NCBI RefSeq assembly: GCF_002019855.1
Contig: NZ_CM007717.1
Location: 4,947,798-5,011,797, forward strand
Reading direction: 5' to 3'
From: Streptomyces antibioticus
GTDB taxonomy: Bacteria; Actinomycetota; Actinomycetes; Streptomycetales; Streptomycetaceae
Length of the DNA stretch: 64,000 nucleotides
Below are positions 26,698 through 34,338 of the stretch, in pieces (position 1 is the first letter of the stretch; the number at the start of each line of letters is the position of its first letter). Under the pieces are notes generated by a model. It did not search any database. It saw only the letters and a list, made by a program, of their open reading frames with translations, and was not told where the DNA came from. Both the position numbers and the translations under genes were made by a program.

Positions 26698-27501
26698 CTA
26701 CACCGTGCCGGGCGCGCTGTCGGTGGGGCCGGGGGTGACGCCGGGAGTGGCTCCCTCCGGGGGTGCGGCGAGCCCCGAGTACTTGGAGAACTGGGCCCGG
26801 ACGGCGGCGACATAGCCCTGGGCCTCGGACGGCAGGCCCTTCGCCGCGAGCACGGCGTCCATGCCGACGTCGTAGGCGGCCAGCGCGAGGTCCAGGACGG
26901 TGCCGGTGGCCCGGCCGTCGTCGATCGCCCGCTGGGCCTGCCCGGCCAGGTCGCACAGGTAGCGGCCCTGCGCCAGGATCGAGTCCGCCGCGTCCAGGGC
27001 GGAGACCTTGTCGTTGTCGTCGTCGTCCTCCCCGTACCGCGTGAAGATCTCGGGCGGTAGCTGGGAGAGGCCCTGCTCGCCGTTCGGGCCCACCAGGGTC
27101 GCGTCGAAGGCGGACTCCCGCTCGATCTGCGACGCGATGACGATCGGGCCGACGGTGTCGCACAGGCCGCCGGCCTTCACGATCGGGTCGTACAGGTCGT
27201 CGGGGACGGTCGAGGGCTCCAGGTCCCCCTTGCCGTCACCGGTGAAGATGTCGATCGCCTGGCTCGCCTGGGCCTCCAGGGTGGGGGTGTCCGCGCCGCC
27301 GCCCCCGCCGCCGAAGAGCAGGACCAGCGCGATGACCGGGGCCAGCAGCACCCCGAACCCACCGAAGACGATCACCACGATCACCGTCCCGGCCAGCACG
27401 AGGGGCGACAGCAGGCAGCCACAGCCGGTGCCGGCGGCCACGGTGTTCCTGAGGGCGTCGGAGGTGCCCTTCTCGCCGCCCTCTGCCGGGTCTGCGCTCA
27501 T
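26698..27501 (-). CDS. Membrane-anchored lytic transglycosylase (SLT/lysozyme-like)
   Basis: 267 aa. A Cys/Gly-containing start is followed by membrane segments at about 28-65 (LAGTVIVVIVFGGFGVLLAPVIALVLLFGG), then an extracytoplasmic lysozyme-like domain. The catalytic Glu lies in ASQIERESAFDATLVGPNGEQGLSQL, with the usual GLSQL/PEIF blocks after it, and YDVGMDAVLAAKG occupies the C-terminal helix region. It should open peptidoglycan locally, a VirB1-like role for the neighbouring secretion genes. ATG at 27501; the upstream region carries a minus-strand GGCCCCCGTTGTG motif. It is first in an operon with the Pro-rich protein. Confidence 0.82.
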   Translation of the reverse strand: MSADPAEGGEKGTSDALRNTVAAGTGCGCLLSPLVLAGTVIVVIVFGGFGVLLAPVIALVLLFGGGGGGADTPTLEAQASQAIDIFTGDGKGDLEPSTVPDDLYDPIVKAGGLCDTVGPIVIASQIERESAFDATLVGPNGEQGLSQLPPEIFTRYGEDDDDNDKVSALDAADSILAQGRYLCDLAGQAQRAIDDGRATGTVLDLALAAYDVGMDAVLAAKGLPSEAQGYVAAVRAQFSKYSGLAAPPEGATPGVTPGPTDSAPGTV

Positions 27502-27550
27502 GCCGGTCCGCCTTCTTCTTCTCTTCGCCTTGAACCGCAGCGGCCAGGAG

Positions 27551-27567
27551 GGCCGTTGTGTGTCCGA
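27551..27567 (+). promoter_or_regulatory. Island motif copy 1 (plus strand)
   Basis: GGCCGTTGTG-TGT-CCGA, 60-76 bp before the start of the gene at 27627. It faces the minus-strand copy at 27582-27594; the GACGAGCTCGGC between them is close to a dyad. Confidence 0.6.
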
Positions 27568-27574
27568 CGAGCTC

Positions 27575-27594
27575 GGCAGACCACAACGGGGGCC
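27575..27594 (-). promoter_or_regulatory. Island motif copy 2 (minus strand)
   Basis: Read on the minus strand: GGCCCCCGTTGTG-GTCTG-CCGA, about 81 bp before the transglycosylase start at 27501. Paired with copy 1 in the same divergent promoter. Confidence 0.6.
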
Positions 27595-27626
27595 GGGGCG
27601 AAGAGGTTCAGAACGATGGAAAGCGG

Positions 27627-28229
27627 ATGAGTCTGAGCAACGGAAACGTGAGCCGGGAAGCCGCCGGGCAGACACCGGGGAACCCACGCGCATGGGTGCG
27701 CGGGCCGAGAACCACCGCTCCCGCCCCCGTGCGGGCCACCGGGGGAGCGGCCTGGGGCGAGACCCGGCGCGCCGGGACGGCCAGGGCGCGGTCGCGGGAC
27801 GAGATCGGGTGGGTCAAGGCACACGGCGGCGCGGGCGTGACCTCCCTCGTCGAACTCCTCGGCGGAGTCGACGTGGGCGCCCGTTGGCCGGAGCCCGCCC
27901 GGGGCGAACCGCACCGTGTCGTCCTGGTCGGCCGGACCAGCGCGCGGGGTCTGCGGTCGGTCTCGCAGGCGCTCGGCGCGCTGCACGACGGGAAGGCCCC
28001 GGAGGGTCTGGATCTGCTGGCCGTCGTCCTCGTCGCCGACGCCCCCGGCCGGCTGCCGCTCGGCCTGCTGCGCCGGATCCGGGTGCTCCGGTCCGTCGCC
28101 CGGGTGCACCGCGTGCCGTGGATACCGGCCTGGCGCACCGGCGGGCGACCGAGATCGGTTCCCCGCCAACTCGCCACCGTCGCCAGGCTGGTGGGCGGCG
28201 GGTCCCACGGTGAGGGGGCCGCGCCGTGA
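27627..28229 (+). CDS. Degenerate P-loop-like protein (DUF6668-type), secretion island
   Basis: 200 aa. Residues 55-75 read IGWVKAHGGAGVTSLVELLGG, a MinD/ParA-like deviant Walker A in which the lysine is replaced (GGAGVTSL), so ATP hydrolysis is doubtful. A core RVVLVGRTSARGLRSVSQALG follows and then LDLLAVVLVADAPGRLP, compatible with a Rossmann-like fold. The C-terminus is basic. The name DUF6668 is from memory. ATG at 27627; its stop overlaps the next start (GTGA). It is the first gene of the island's main plus-strand operon. Confidence 0.65.
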   Translation: MSLSNGNVSREAAGQTPGNPRAWVRGPRTTAPAPVRATGGAAWGETRRAGTARARSRDEIGWVKAHGGAGVTSLVELLGGVDVGARWPEPARGEPHRVVLVGRTSARGLRSVSQALGALHDGKAPEGLDLLAVVLVADAPGRLPLGLLRRIRVLRSVARVHRVPWIPAWRTGGRPRSVPRQLATVARLVGGGSHGEGAAP

Positions 28230-28534
28230 CCCGCGCTCCCGCCCTTCCCGGCGGCCCTCCCGCCCTTCCCGACGGACGGTTCCTGGCCGCCTACACCCCG
28301 CCCGTCGAGGCGGACACGATCCTCGGACTGCTGGCCTGGTGCGCCTCGGCCGCCGGGGTCGCCGGGCTGATCATCGTCGGCATCCAACTGGCGCTCCAGT
28401 TGCGCCGGGGCGAGCCCGGCGAGGGCGCCACCTACTTCCGCGGTGTCTTCATCGTGGTCATGAGCTGTGTGCTCGCCACCACGGCCGGCCCGCTCGTCGC
28501 GGCGCTCGGCAGCCTTCAGCTCCTCGGCCCCTGA
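28226..28534 (+). CDS. Small two-helix membrane protein, VirB2/TrbC-like (copy 1)
   Basis: 102 aa. A short extracytoplasmic N-terminus precedes two membrane helices (ILGLLAWCASAAGVAGLIIVG and VFIVVMSCVLATTAGPLVAAL) separated by a basic loop (LQLRRGEPGEG). This size and topology match VirB2/TrbC pilin-like subunits of type IV secretion systems. It is clearly homologous to the next gene: both share the A-W-x4-A-A-G-V-A-G and R-G-E patterns. GTG start overlapping the previous stop. Confidence 0.6.
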   Translation: MTRAPALPGGPPALPDGRFLAAYTPPVEADTILGLLAWCASAAGVAGLIIVGIQLALQLRRGEPGEGATYFRGVFIVVMSCVLATTAGPLVAALGSLQLLGP

Positions 28535-28653
28535 CCACGAGGCCCCGCCGCACCGGTGCCCGACCGCCTTTCCCTTCCCGCCAGTCGTCCCCCTTCCCGC
28601 CAGTCCCCTCGCGCCCGTCGCTCACGCCGGGTGCCGAACCCTCGGAGATCCCG

Positions 28654-28941
28654 ATGACCTCTCTGCTCCACGAAGCCTCCACCCTGATCGCCGCCGGTGT
28701 CCCGCAGCCCGCCAGGAACGCCCCCGGCGCCCTGACCACGAAGGTCAACACGGTGCTCGGCATAGCGGCCTGGGCGGGCACGGCCGCGGGCGTGGCCGGG
28801 GTGCTGATCACCGGCGCGATGATGGCCGTCTCCCTCAAGCGCGGTGAGGGCTCGGAACACATGAGCAGGCTCGGCATGGTGCTCGGCGGCTGTGTCCTCG
28901 TGGCCACCGCGGGGCCCCTGATCAGCTTCGTGTTCGCGTAG
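28654..28941 (+). CDS. Small two-helix membrane protein, VirB2/TrbC-like (copy 2)
   Basis: 95 aa. An N-terminal segment (LLHEASTLIAAGVPQPA) is followed by two membrane helices (VLGIAAWAGTAAGVAGVLITGAMM and LGMVLGGCVLVATAGPLISFVF) around a basic loop (SLKRGEGSEHM). It is paralogous to the gene at 28226. The ATG at 28654 was chosen after GGAG (28643). A tandem pair of pilin-like subunits is consistent with a conjugation-like channel. Confidence 0.62.
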   Translation: MTSLLHEASTLIAAGVPQPARNAPGALTTKVNTVLGIAAWAGTAAGVAGVLITGAMMAVSLKRGEGSEHMSRLGMVLGGCVLVATAGPLISFVFA

Positions 28942-28956
28942 GCCGGGCGGACAGCC

Positions 28957-29715
28957 GTGAAGTTCAGACGCAGGGAGCGCCGGCTCGCGGAGTCGGGGCC
29001 GTACTACAGGCAGCGCGGCTGGCAGATGTCGGCCGGATTCCTGGCCGTCGTGGTCGTGGTGGGCGGCGTCGTCACCGCGCTGTCCGGATCGGACGCGACC
29101 ACGGGCCGCGCGAACGCGGCGGCCTCCGAAGGCCCCCTGTCCCGCCCCTCCGCTCCGCAGGACGGCCGGCCCCGGGGCTGCCGTACGGACGACGGGGCGG
29201 ACGCCGAATCGACCGAGACCGCGCCCGAGGACGTGACCTGGCGCCCGCTCGGTGTCACCAAGGTGCCGGTGTCCGCCTCGGCGGGTCCCACCCTGATCCA
29301 GGGCCCGCTGTGGTGGTGCTACGCGCACACGCCGACCGGGGCCGTGCTGGCCGCCCACGTCATCCCGTCGCACATGAGCGGCTCCGACTGGCGCACCGTC
29401 ACCGAGCAGCAGGTCGTGGCCGGACAGGGCCGCGACATGTTCGAGTTCCAGCGCGCGACGGTGCGGGACACCGACGCGCCGAACGGTGCGGAGGTGGCCT
29501 CGTACGCGGGCTTCTCGGTGGTCTCGTACGAGGACACGGCGGCCGTGATCCGCCTGCTCCTCAAGAGCACCCAGGGCTACGCGGTGACCACCGTCTCGCT
29601 GCGCTGGAGCGGCGGGGACTGGAAGGTGCGGCCCGACGACAACGGGTCCCTGCACTCGCCGGTGTCCGCCGTGCAGAGCGCCGGTGGCTTCACCCTGTGG
29701 GGAGGCACGACGTGA
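28957..29715 (+). CDS. VirB8/TcpC-like conjugal-transfer-type membrane protein
   Basis: 252 aa. A basic cytosolic N-terminus (MKFRRRERRLAESGPYYRQRG) is followed by one membrane helix (SAGFLAVVVVVGGVVTALSG) and an extracytoplasmic domain. The region DWRTVTEQQVVAGQGRDMFEFQRATVR and the strands that follow resemble the NTF2-like fold of TcpC/VirB8 assembly factors. The position between pilin-like genes and the VirB6-like gene supports this. The GTG at 28957 is 16 bp after the previous stop; the stop overlaps the next GTG. Confidence 0.6.
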   Translation: MKFRRRERRLAESGPYYRQRGWQMSAGFLAVVVVVGGVVTALSGSDATTGRANAAASEGPLSRPSAPQDGRPRGCRTDDGADAESTETAPEDVTWRPLGVTKVPVSASAGPTLIQGPLWWCYAHTPTGAVLAAHVIPSHMSGSDWRTVTEQQVVAGQGRDMFEFQRATVRDTDAPNGAEVASYAGFSVVSYEDTAAVIRLLLKSTQGYAVTTVSLRWSGGDWKVRPDDNGSLHSPVSAVQSAGGFTLWGGTT

Positions 29716-30944
29716 ACTGCACGTCCGGAAATCCGGTCGTCGACCTGGTGAAGGGCTTCTTCAGCTTTCTCGGCGACCCCATCGGGACCATCGTCGAACT
29801 GATCGCGAAGACGATCCTCGCGGGAGCGGTCGCGGTGTTCGCGGCGCTGACCACCAACGTGCCGACGCTGGAGGAGACCCAGACGTCGAAGAACATCAGC
29901 GGCGACACGCAGTGGATCGTCGTCTACCTCGCCGTCGGCTCGCTGATCTTCGCCGCCGCCCGGATGGCCCTGGAACGGAGGAGCGACGCCGGACGGACCG
30001 CTCTCATGGGCATCCTTCGGGTGATCCTCGTCTCCGGCGCCGCGACCACCGTCGTCGTGGCCGGGGCCGCCGTCGCGGACGACTTCTCGAACTACCTGTT
30101 CAACAACGCCGTGCGGGAGTCGCTGAGCAACGTCGGCGCCTGCTCGGACGGCAGCGGCATCCAGTCCTTCCTGCTGCTGGTCCTCGCGTTCCTGCTGCTG
30201 ATCGCCGGGATCATCCACACGGTCCTGATGTACATCCGGCTCGGCGTCATGATGGTGCTGCTGGGCACCCTCCCGATGGCCGCCGCCGCCTCGATGACGG
30301 ACTGGGGCGCCGGCTGGTGGCGCAAGCACATCGGCTGGCTGATCGCCTGGCTGCTCTACAAACCCGCGGTCGCCCTCGTCCTCAACGCGGGCATGGCGAT
30401 GATCAACGCGGGCAGGAACAGCGGGTCCGGCGACGCCGGCAGCATCAACACCCGGATCGCCGGTATCGGAGTGATGCTGCTGTCCGCCATCGCCCTGCCC
30501 GCGCTGCTGAAGCTCATCGTGCCCGCCACCGCCGCCATGGGCACGGGCAACCCGATGGCCGCCATGGGACAGGCGGGCTCCAGCCTGGCCACCGGCGCGG
30601 TCATGGTCGGCGGCGGGCGCGGCGGCGGTTCCGGCGCCGGCGCGCCCGCCGGTCCGAGCGGCCCGTCCGGGGCCTCCGGGTCCGGCGGCGGGTCCGGCGC
30701 GGCCGGGTCCTCCGGTGCGGGCGGAGAGCCGGGGGCGACCGGTTCGGGCGGCGCGGACGGCGTGGCCGCGGCGAGCCGGGCCGGTGGTGCCTCCGGTGCC
30801 GGGGCGGCGGGAAGCGGTGCGGCCGCCGCGGGCGGCCCCGCGGGGGTCGCCGTCCTGACGGCGGTGGCCGCGGCACAGGTGGCCAGTTCGACAGTCTCGG
30901 GCGCCGTCGAGGGCTCCGACGGCGAACTGGGCAACAACAAGTGA
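29712..30944 (+). CDS. VirB6/TrbL-like polytopic membrane protein
   Basis: 410 aa with about seven membrane segments (residues 8-300). The central part (FLLLVLAFLLLIAGIIHTVLMYIRLGVMMVLLGTLPMAAA) has the pattern seen in TrbL/VirB6 channel proteins of Gram-positive conjugation systems. The last 110 residues are a Gly/Ala/Ser-rich low-complexity tail. The GTG start overlaps the previous stop (GTGA). It probably forms the inner-membrane pore of the machine. Confidence 0.7.
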   Translation: MNCTSGNPVVDLVKGFFSFLGDPIGTIVELIAKTILAGAVAVFAALTTNVPTLEETQTSKNISGDTQWIVVYLAVGSLIFAAARMALERRSDAGRTALMGILRVILVSGAATTVVVAGAAVADDFSNYLFNNAVRESLSNVGACSDGSGIQSFLLLVLAFLLLIAGIIHTVLMYIRLGVMMVLLGTLPMAAAASMTDWGAGWWRKHIGWLIAWLLYKPAVALVLNAGMAMINAGRNSGSGDAGSINTRIAGIGVMLLSAIALPALLKLIVPATAAMGTGNPMAAMGQAGSSLATGAVMVGGGRGGGSGAGAPAGPSGPSGASGSGGGSGAAGSSGAGGEPGATGSGGADGVAAASRAGGASGAGAAGSGAAAAGGPAGVAVLTAVAAAQVASSTVSGAVEGSDGELGNNK

Positions 30945-30992
30945 TCCGCGGAGAACCGACGCCGCTGCGGCCGGGCACCTGAGCGCCCCCTT

Positions 30993-31016
30993 CCGCCGAT
31001 CCGCCGATCCGCCGAT
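30993..31016. repeat. Three 8-bp direct repeats
   Basis: CCGCCGAT occurs three times in a row just before the strong hairpin at 31029-31068, in the only sizeable gap inside the main operon. Confidence 0.7.
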
Positions 31017-31028
31017 CCCTCTCCGACC

Positions 31029-31068
31029 GGCCGCCGGGCTCCTCCTCCCCCCCAGGGGCCCGGCGGCC
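31029..31068 (+). terminator. 11-bp perfect stem inside secretion operon (terminator or attenuator)
   Basis: GGCCGCCGGGC (31029-31039) pairs with GCCCGGCGGCC (31058-31068) around an 18-base pyrimidine-rich loop. It separates the VirB6-like gene from the ATPase half of the operon, so it may lower downstream expression. Confidence 0.6.
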
Positions 31069-31114
31069 TCCACCGTCGCCGACCCCCGTCACCTCACGAA
31101 GGGAAACCGGACCC

Positions 31115-32608
31115 ATGTCCACGGAAGCCGCCACCCATCCGACCTACGGAAACTGGCGCAGGCCACGCCGGCCGGGGCTCGGACCGCTCGGACTCGTCGG
31201 CACCTTCGGGGTCTTCGGCGGGCTCGTCGTCACCCTGCTGGCGTCGCTGATCTCGCTGTACGCGGCGCTGGTCGTGCTCGTCCCGACCGTCGTGGTCCTG
31301 ACCCCGCTCGCCATCCGCACCCAGGACGGCCGCAACGTCTACCAGCTCCTCACGCTGCGCGTCGGCTGGTGGCGCCGGAAGGCGAAGGGCGCCCATCTGT
31401 ACGTCTCCGGCCCGCTGTCCGCCCGCCCCGGCGGCCGGTTCCGCCCGCCGGGGCTGCTCAACAAGATCACCGTGACCGAGGGCCGGGACGCCTACGACCG
31501 ACCCTTCGGCGTCCTGCACCACCCGGTCCGCAACCTGTACACGATCGTCCTCGGCTGCGACCCCGACGGCGGCTCGCTCATCGACCCGGACCAGGTCGAC
31601 GTCTGGGTCGCGCTGTGGGGCGAGTGGCTGGCCCGGCTCGCCCACGAACCCGGCCTGCGCGGCGCGGCCGTGATCGTGGAGACCGCCCCCGACCCCGGCA
31701 CCCGGCTGGCCCACGAGGTGCTCCCCAGGATCCACCCCGACGCCCCGCCGGCCGCGCGCGCCGTGATGGAGGAGGTCGTGGAGCGGTATCCGAGCGCGTC
31801 GTCGGAGATGCACACGTACATCACCCTGACATACGGCGTCCCGCCGGGCCAGCGGCGCAAGAAGGCCGATGTGCTCACCGACCTCGCCATCCGGATCCCG
31901 GGCCTGCTCAGCGGACTCGTCGCGGCCGGCGGCGGCGCCGCGTACCCGCTGTCGGCCGAGCGGATCGCCGAGGTCGTCCGGGTCGCCTACGATCCCGCGG
32001 TCGCCGCCGACGTCCTCACCGCCCGCGCCCAGCACGGCGGAACGGGCCTGGAGTGGGACGACGCCGGACCGGCCGCCACCGTCGAGACCGTGAACAGCTA
32101 CCAGCACGACTCCGGTGTCTCCCGTACCTGGATGCTGACCCTGGCACCGCGCGGCACGGTCCGCTCCTCGGTGCTCCGGGGCATGCTGGAGGCGGCCCCC
32201 GGCACCCGCCGCAAGCGGGTCGCCCTGGTCTACCGGCCCATCGACCCGGCCACGTCGGCCCGCATCGTCGAGGCGGACCGGCGCAGCGCCCAGTTCATGG
32301 CGTCGTCCGGCCGGGGCATGGTGCAGGCCCGTGCGGCCTCCGAGGTGCGGGCCGCGGAGCAGACCGCGGCCGAGGAGGCGTCCGGCGCGGGGCTCGTGGA
32401 GTTCTCGCTGATGCTGACCGTCACCGTCGACACCGTGGAGGACCTGGCGGACGCGAGCGTCACGGTCCGCAACCTCACCGCGGCCTCCCGGGTGCTGATG
32501 CGGCCGGCGGACCGGATGCAGGCGGCGGCGTTCAGTTGCACCCTGCCCGCCGGGATCCTGCCCTGGGAGCAGACACTCGTCCCCCACGAACTCCAGGAGG
32601 CGCTGTGA
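31115..32608 (+). CDS. SCO6880-family protein (PrgI/VirB3-VirB4 N-terminal-like)
   Basis: 497 aa. The N-terminus has two membrane helices (LGLVGTFGVFGGLVVTLLASLISLYAALVVLVPTVVV) like PrgI/VirB3, then a large soluble domain without Walker motifs. This is the layout I know as the actinobacterial SCO6880 family, found in conjugation-like loci. The soluble part resembles the N-terminal CagE/VirB4 region (for example VALVYRPIDPATSARIVEADRR). It overlaps the next gene by 4 bp, which supplies the ATPase half, so together they may equal one VirB4. ATG at 31115 after GAAGGG. Confidence 0.78.
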   Translation: MSTEAATHPTYGNWRRPRRPGLGPLGLVGTFGVFGGLVVTLLASLISLYAALVVLVPTVVVLTPLAIRTQDGRNVYQLLTLRVGWWRRKAKGAHLYVSGPLSARPGGRFRPPGLLNKITVTEGRDAYDRPFGVLHHPVRNLYTIVLGCDPDGGSLIDPDQVDVWVALWGEWLARLAHEPGLRGAAVIVETAPDPGTRLAHEVLPRIHPDAPPAARAVMEEVVERYPSASSEMHTYITLTYGVPPGQRRKKADVLTDLAIRIPGLLSGLVAAGGGAAYPLSAERIAEVVRVAYDPAVAADVLTARAQHGGTGLEWDDAGPAATVETVNSYQHDSGVSRTWMLTLAPRGTVRSSVLRGMLEAAPGTRRKRVALVYRPIDPATSARIVEADRRSAQFMASSGRGMVQARAASEVRAAEQTAAEEASGAGLVEFSLMLTVTVDTVEDLADASVTVRNLTAASRVLMRPADRMQAAAFSCTLPAGILPWEQTLVPHELQEAL

Positions 32609-34338
32609 GCCGGCGCGAGCGGAAGCGGGCCGAGCGGGCCGACCGGCTGGCCGAGGAACGGGCGGCCAGGGAGTTCGAGGCGGGCCGGTCCGGGCTCCAG
32701 GGGCCCTGGGACGAGCCGCTCGGGACATCCGGGAAACCGGGGAAGAAGCGGGACGGGACGCAAGGCCCCTCGAAGCCGCGGGAGTTGATCGTCCCGCACC
32801 GCGGCTGGTACGGCGCGGGCGGCGGACGCGTCGGCCACATGGACCCGCCCACGATGTGGCGTGCCACCACCGTGCAGGCGTGCGGCATGTGGCCGTTCGC
32901 CGCCGGTTCCGGCTCGCCGATGACCGGAGTGCCCCTCGGCCAGCACCTGTTCACCGGCGCCACCGTCTGCGGCGACCCGCTGAACTGGTTCACCCGGGCC
33001 CGCTACATCTCCAACCCCTCGCTGTTCATGCTCGGCATGCCAGGGCTGGGCAAGTCCACGCTGGTCAACCGGATGCTGATCGGACTCGCCGCGACGGGTG
33101 TCGTCCCGCTCGTCCTCGGCGACCTCAAGCCGGACTACGCCGACACCGTCCGTGCGCTCGGCGGCCAGGTGATCTCCATCGGGCGCGGGCGGGGCGGCAT
33201 CAACGTCCTCGACCCGGGCGCGATGGGCTCCGCCGCCGCGAAGATCGGCGGCGAGGCGGGCGAGGTGCTCAAGGCCGAGGCCCACGGCCGCGTCCTGAAC
33301 ATGGTCGCCGCCCTCGTCACCATCGTCCGCGGCCGGCCCATGGACGACCACGAGCAGTCCGTGCTCTCCGCCGTCCTGCACCATCTGCGCGAACGCACCC
33401 CGCACGGGCGGACCGTGCTCCTCCCCGACGTGCTGCGGGTCCTCACCGAAGGGCCGCCCCGGGTCCGCACGGTCACGCTCGACCGCGGGGACGACACCCG
33501 CTACCGGGACGCCGTCGACCCCCTGCACCGGTCCCTGCTCGGCATCCTCGACGGGCCGCTCGGCGACACCTTCGCCTCCGAGACGTCCACTCGGATCGAC
33601 CCGGACGCGCCCGCCGTCTGCATCGACATCTCCGGCATCGGCGAGGCGGACACCCAGCTCACCGCCGCCGCGATGCTCGCCGCGTGGTCCGACGGACTCG
33701 GCACGGTGGCCGCCTCGCACGCGCTGGCGGACGCCGGACTCGCCCCCCGCCGCTGGTTCTTCACCGTCCTCGACGAGCTGTGGCGCCCGCTGCGCGCCGC
33801 CTCCGGCATCGTCGACCGCATCGACGCGCTCACCCGGCTCAACCGCTCGCTCGGCCTCGGCGACGCCAAGATCACCCACACCCTCAAGGACGCCGAGGCG
33901 CTCGGCACCGACGCCGACCGCGCCAAGGCCCGCGGCTTCGTCGAGCGGGCCGGAATGGTCGTCTGCGCCGGGCTGCCGAAGACCGAGATGGAGGACCTCG
34001 GGAAGGTGGTCGGGCTGTCCCGGCGCGAGATCGACCTCGTCTCGTCCTGGTCGTCGCCGCCCGGCTGGGGCGTCACCGGCGACAACGAGGAACCGCCCGG
34101 CCGCGGACGGTTCCTCATCAAGGTCGGCGGCCGGCCCGGCATCCCCATCAAGGTCGCCATCACGGACGCCGAACGCCGGCTGCACAACACCAACACCCGC
34201 TGGACGACGAACGAGGACGCCGTCGAACAGGCGGTGGCCCGTGCGGCGCGCCAGGTCGCCCGGGCCACAGGGGACGGCGTCCCGGAACCCCCCGGCGTCC
34301 CCGGCACCCGGCCGGACACCGGGAGGTGGACCGCGTGA
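32605..34338 (+). CDS. VirB4-like ATP-binding protein
   Basis: 577 aa. A charged N-terminal tail (RRERKRAERADRLAEERAAREFEAG) is followed by a AAA+-like ATPase core. Walker A is GMPGLGKST with K150. Walker B-like strands are VCIDIS and FTVLDELW, with the arginine/glutamine region THTLKDAEALG. The ending KVGGRPGIPIKVAITDAERRLHNTNTRW is typical of VirB4/TraC-type ATPases in actinobacterial elements. It overlaps both neighbours by four bases, so the SCO6880-like, VirB4-like and VirD4-like proteins are made together at the membrane. Confidence 0.85.
   Translation: MSRRERKRAERADRLAEERAAREFEAGRSGLQGPWDEPLGTSGKPGKKRDGTQGPSKPRELIVPHRGWYGAGGGRVGHMDPPTMWRATTVQACGMWPFAAGSGSPMTGVPLGQHLFTGATVCGDPLNWFTRARYISNPSLFMLGMPGLGKSTLVNRMLIGLAATGVVPLVLGDLKPDYADTVRALGGQVISIGRGRGGINVLDPGAMGSAAAKIGGEAGEVLKAEAHGRVLNMVAALVTIVRGRPMDDHEQSVLSAVLHHLRERTPHGRTVLLPDVLRVLTEGPPRVRTVTLDRGDDTRYRDAVDPLHRSLLGILDGPLGDTFASETSTRIDPDAPAVCIDISGIGEADTQLTAAAMLAAWSDGLGTVAASHALADAGLAPRRWFFTVLDELWRPLRAASGIVDRIDALTRLNRSLGLGDAKITHTLKDAEALGTDADRAKARGFVERAGMVVCAGLPKTEMEDLGKVVGLSRREIDLVSSWSSPPGWGVTGDNEEPPGRGRFLIKVGGRPGIPIKVAITDAERRLHNTNTRWTTNEDAVEQAVARAARQVARATGDGVPEPPGVPGTRPDTGRWTA

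Noticed and set aside
25200..26900. Large plus-strand open frames over the Pro-rich gene
   Set aside because: They are antisense readings of the EPG-repeat region (Arg/Pro or Ser/Gly runs), without start signals; the minus-strand gene has GGGAGG and a conserved N-terminal domain.
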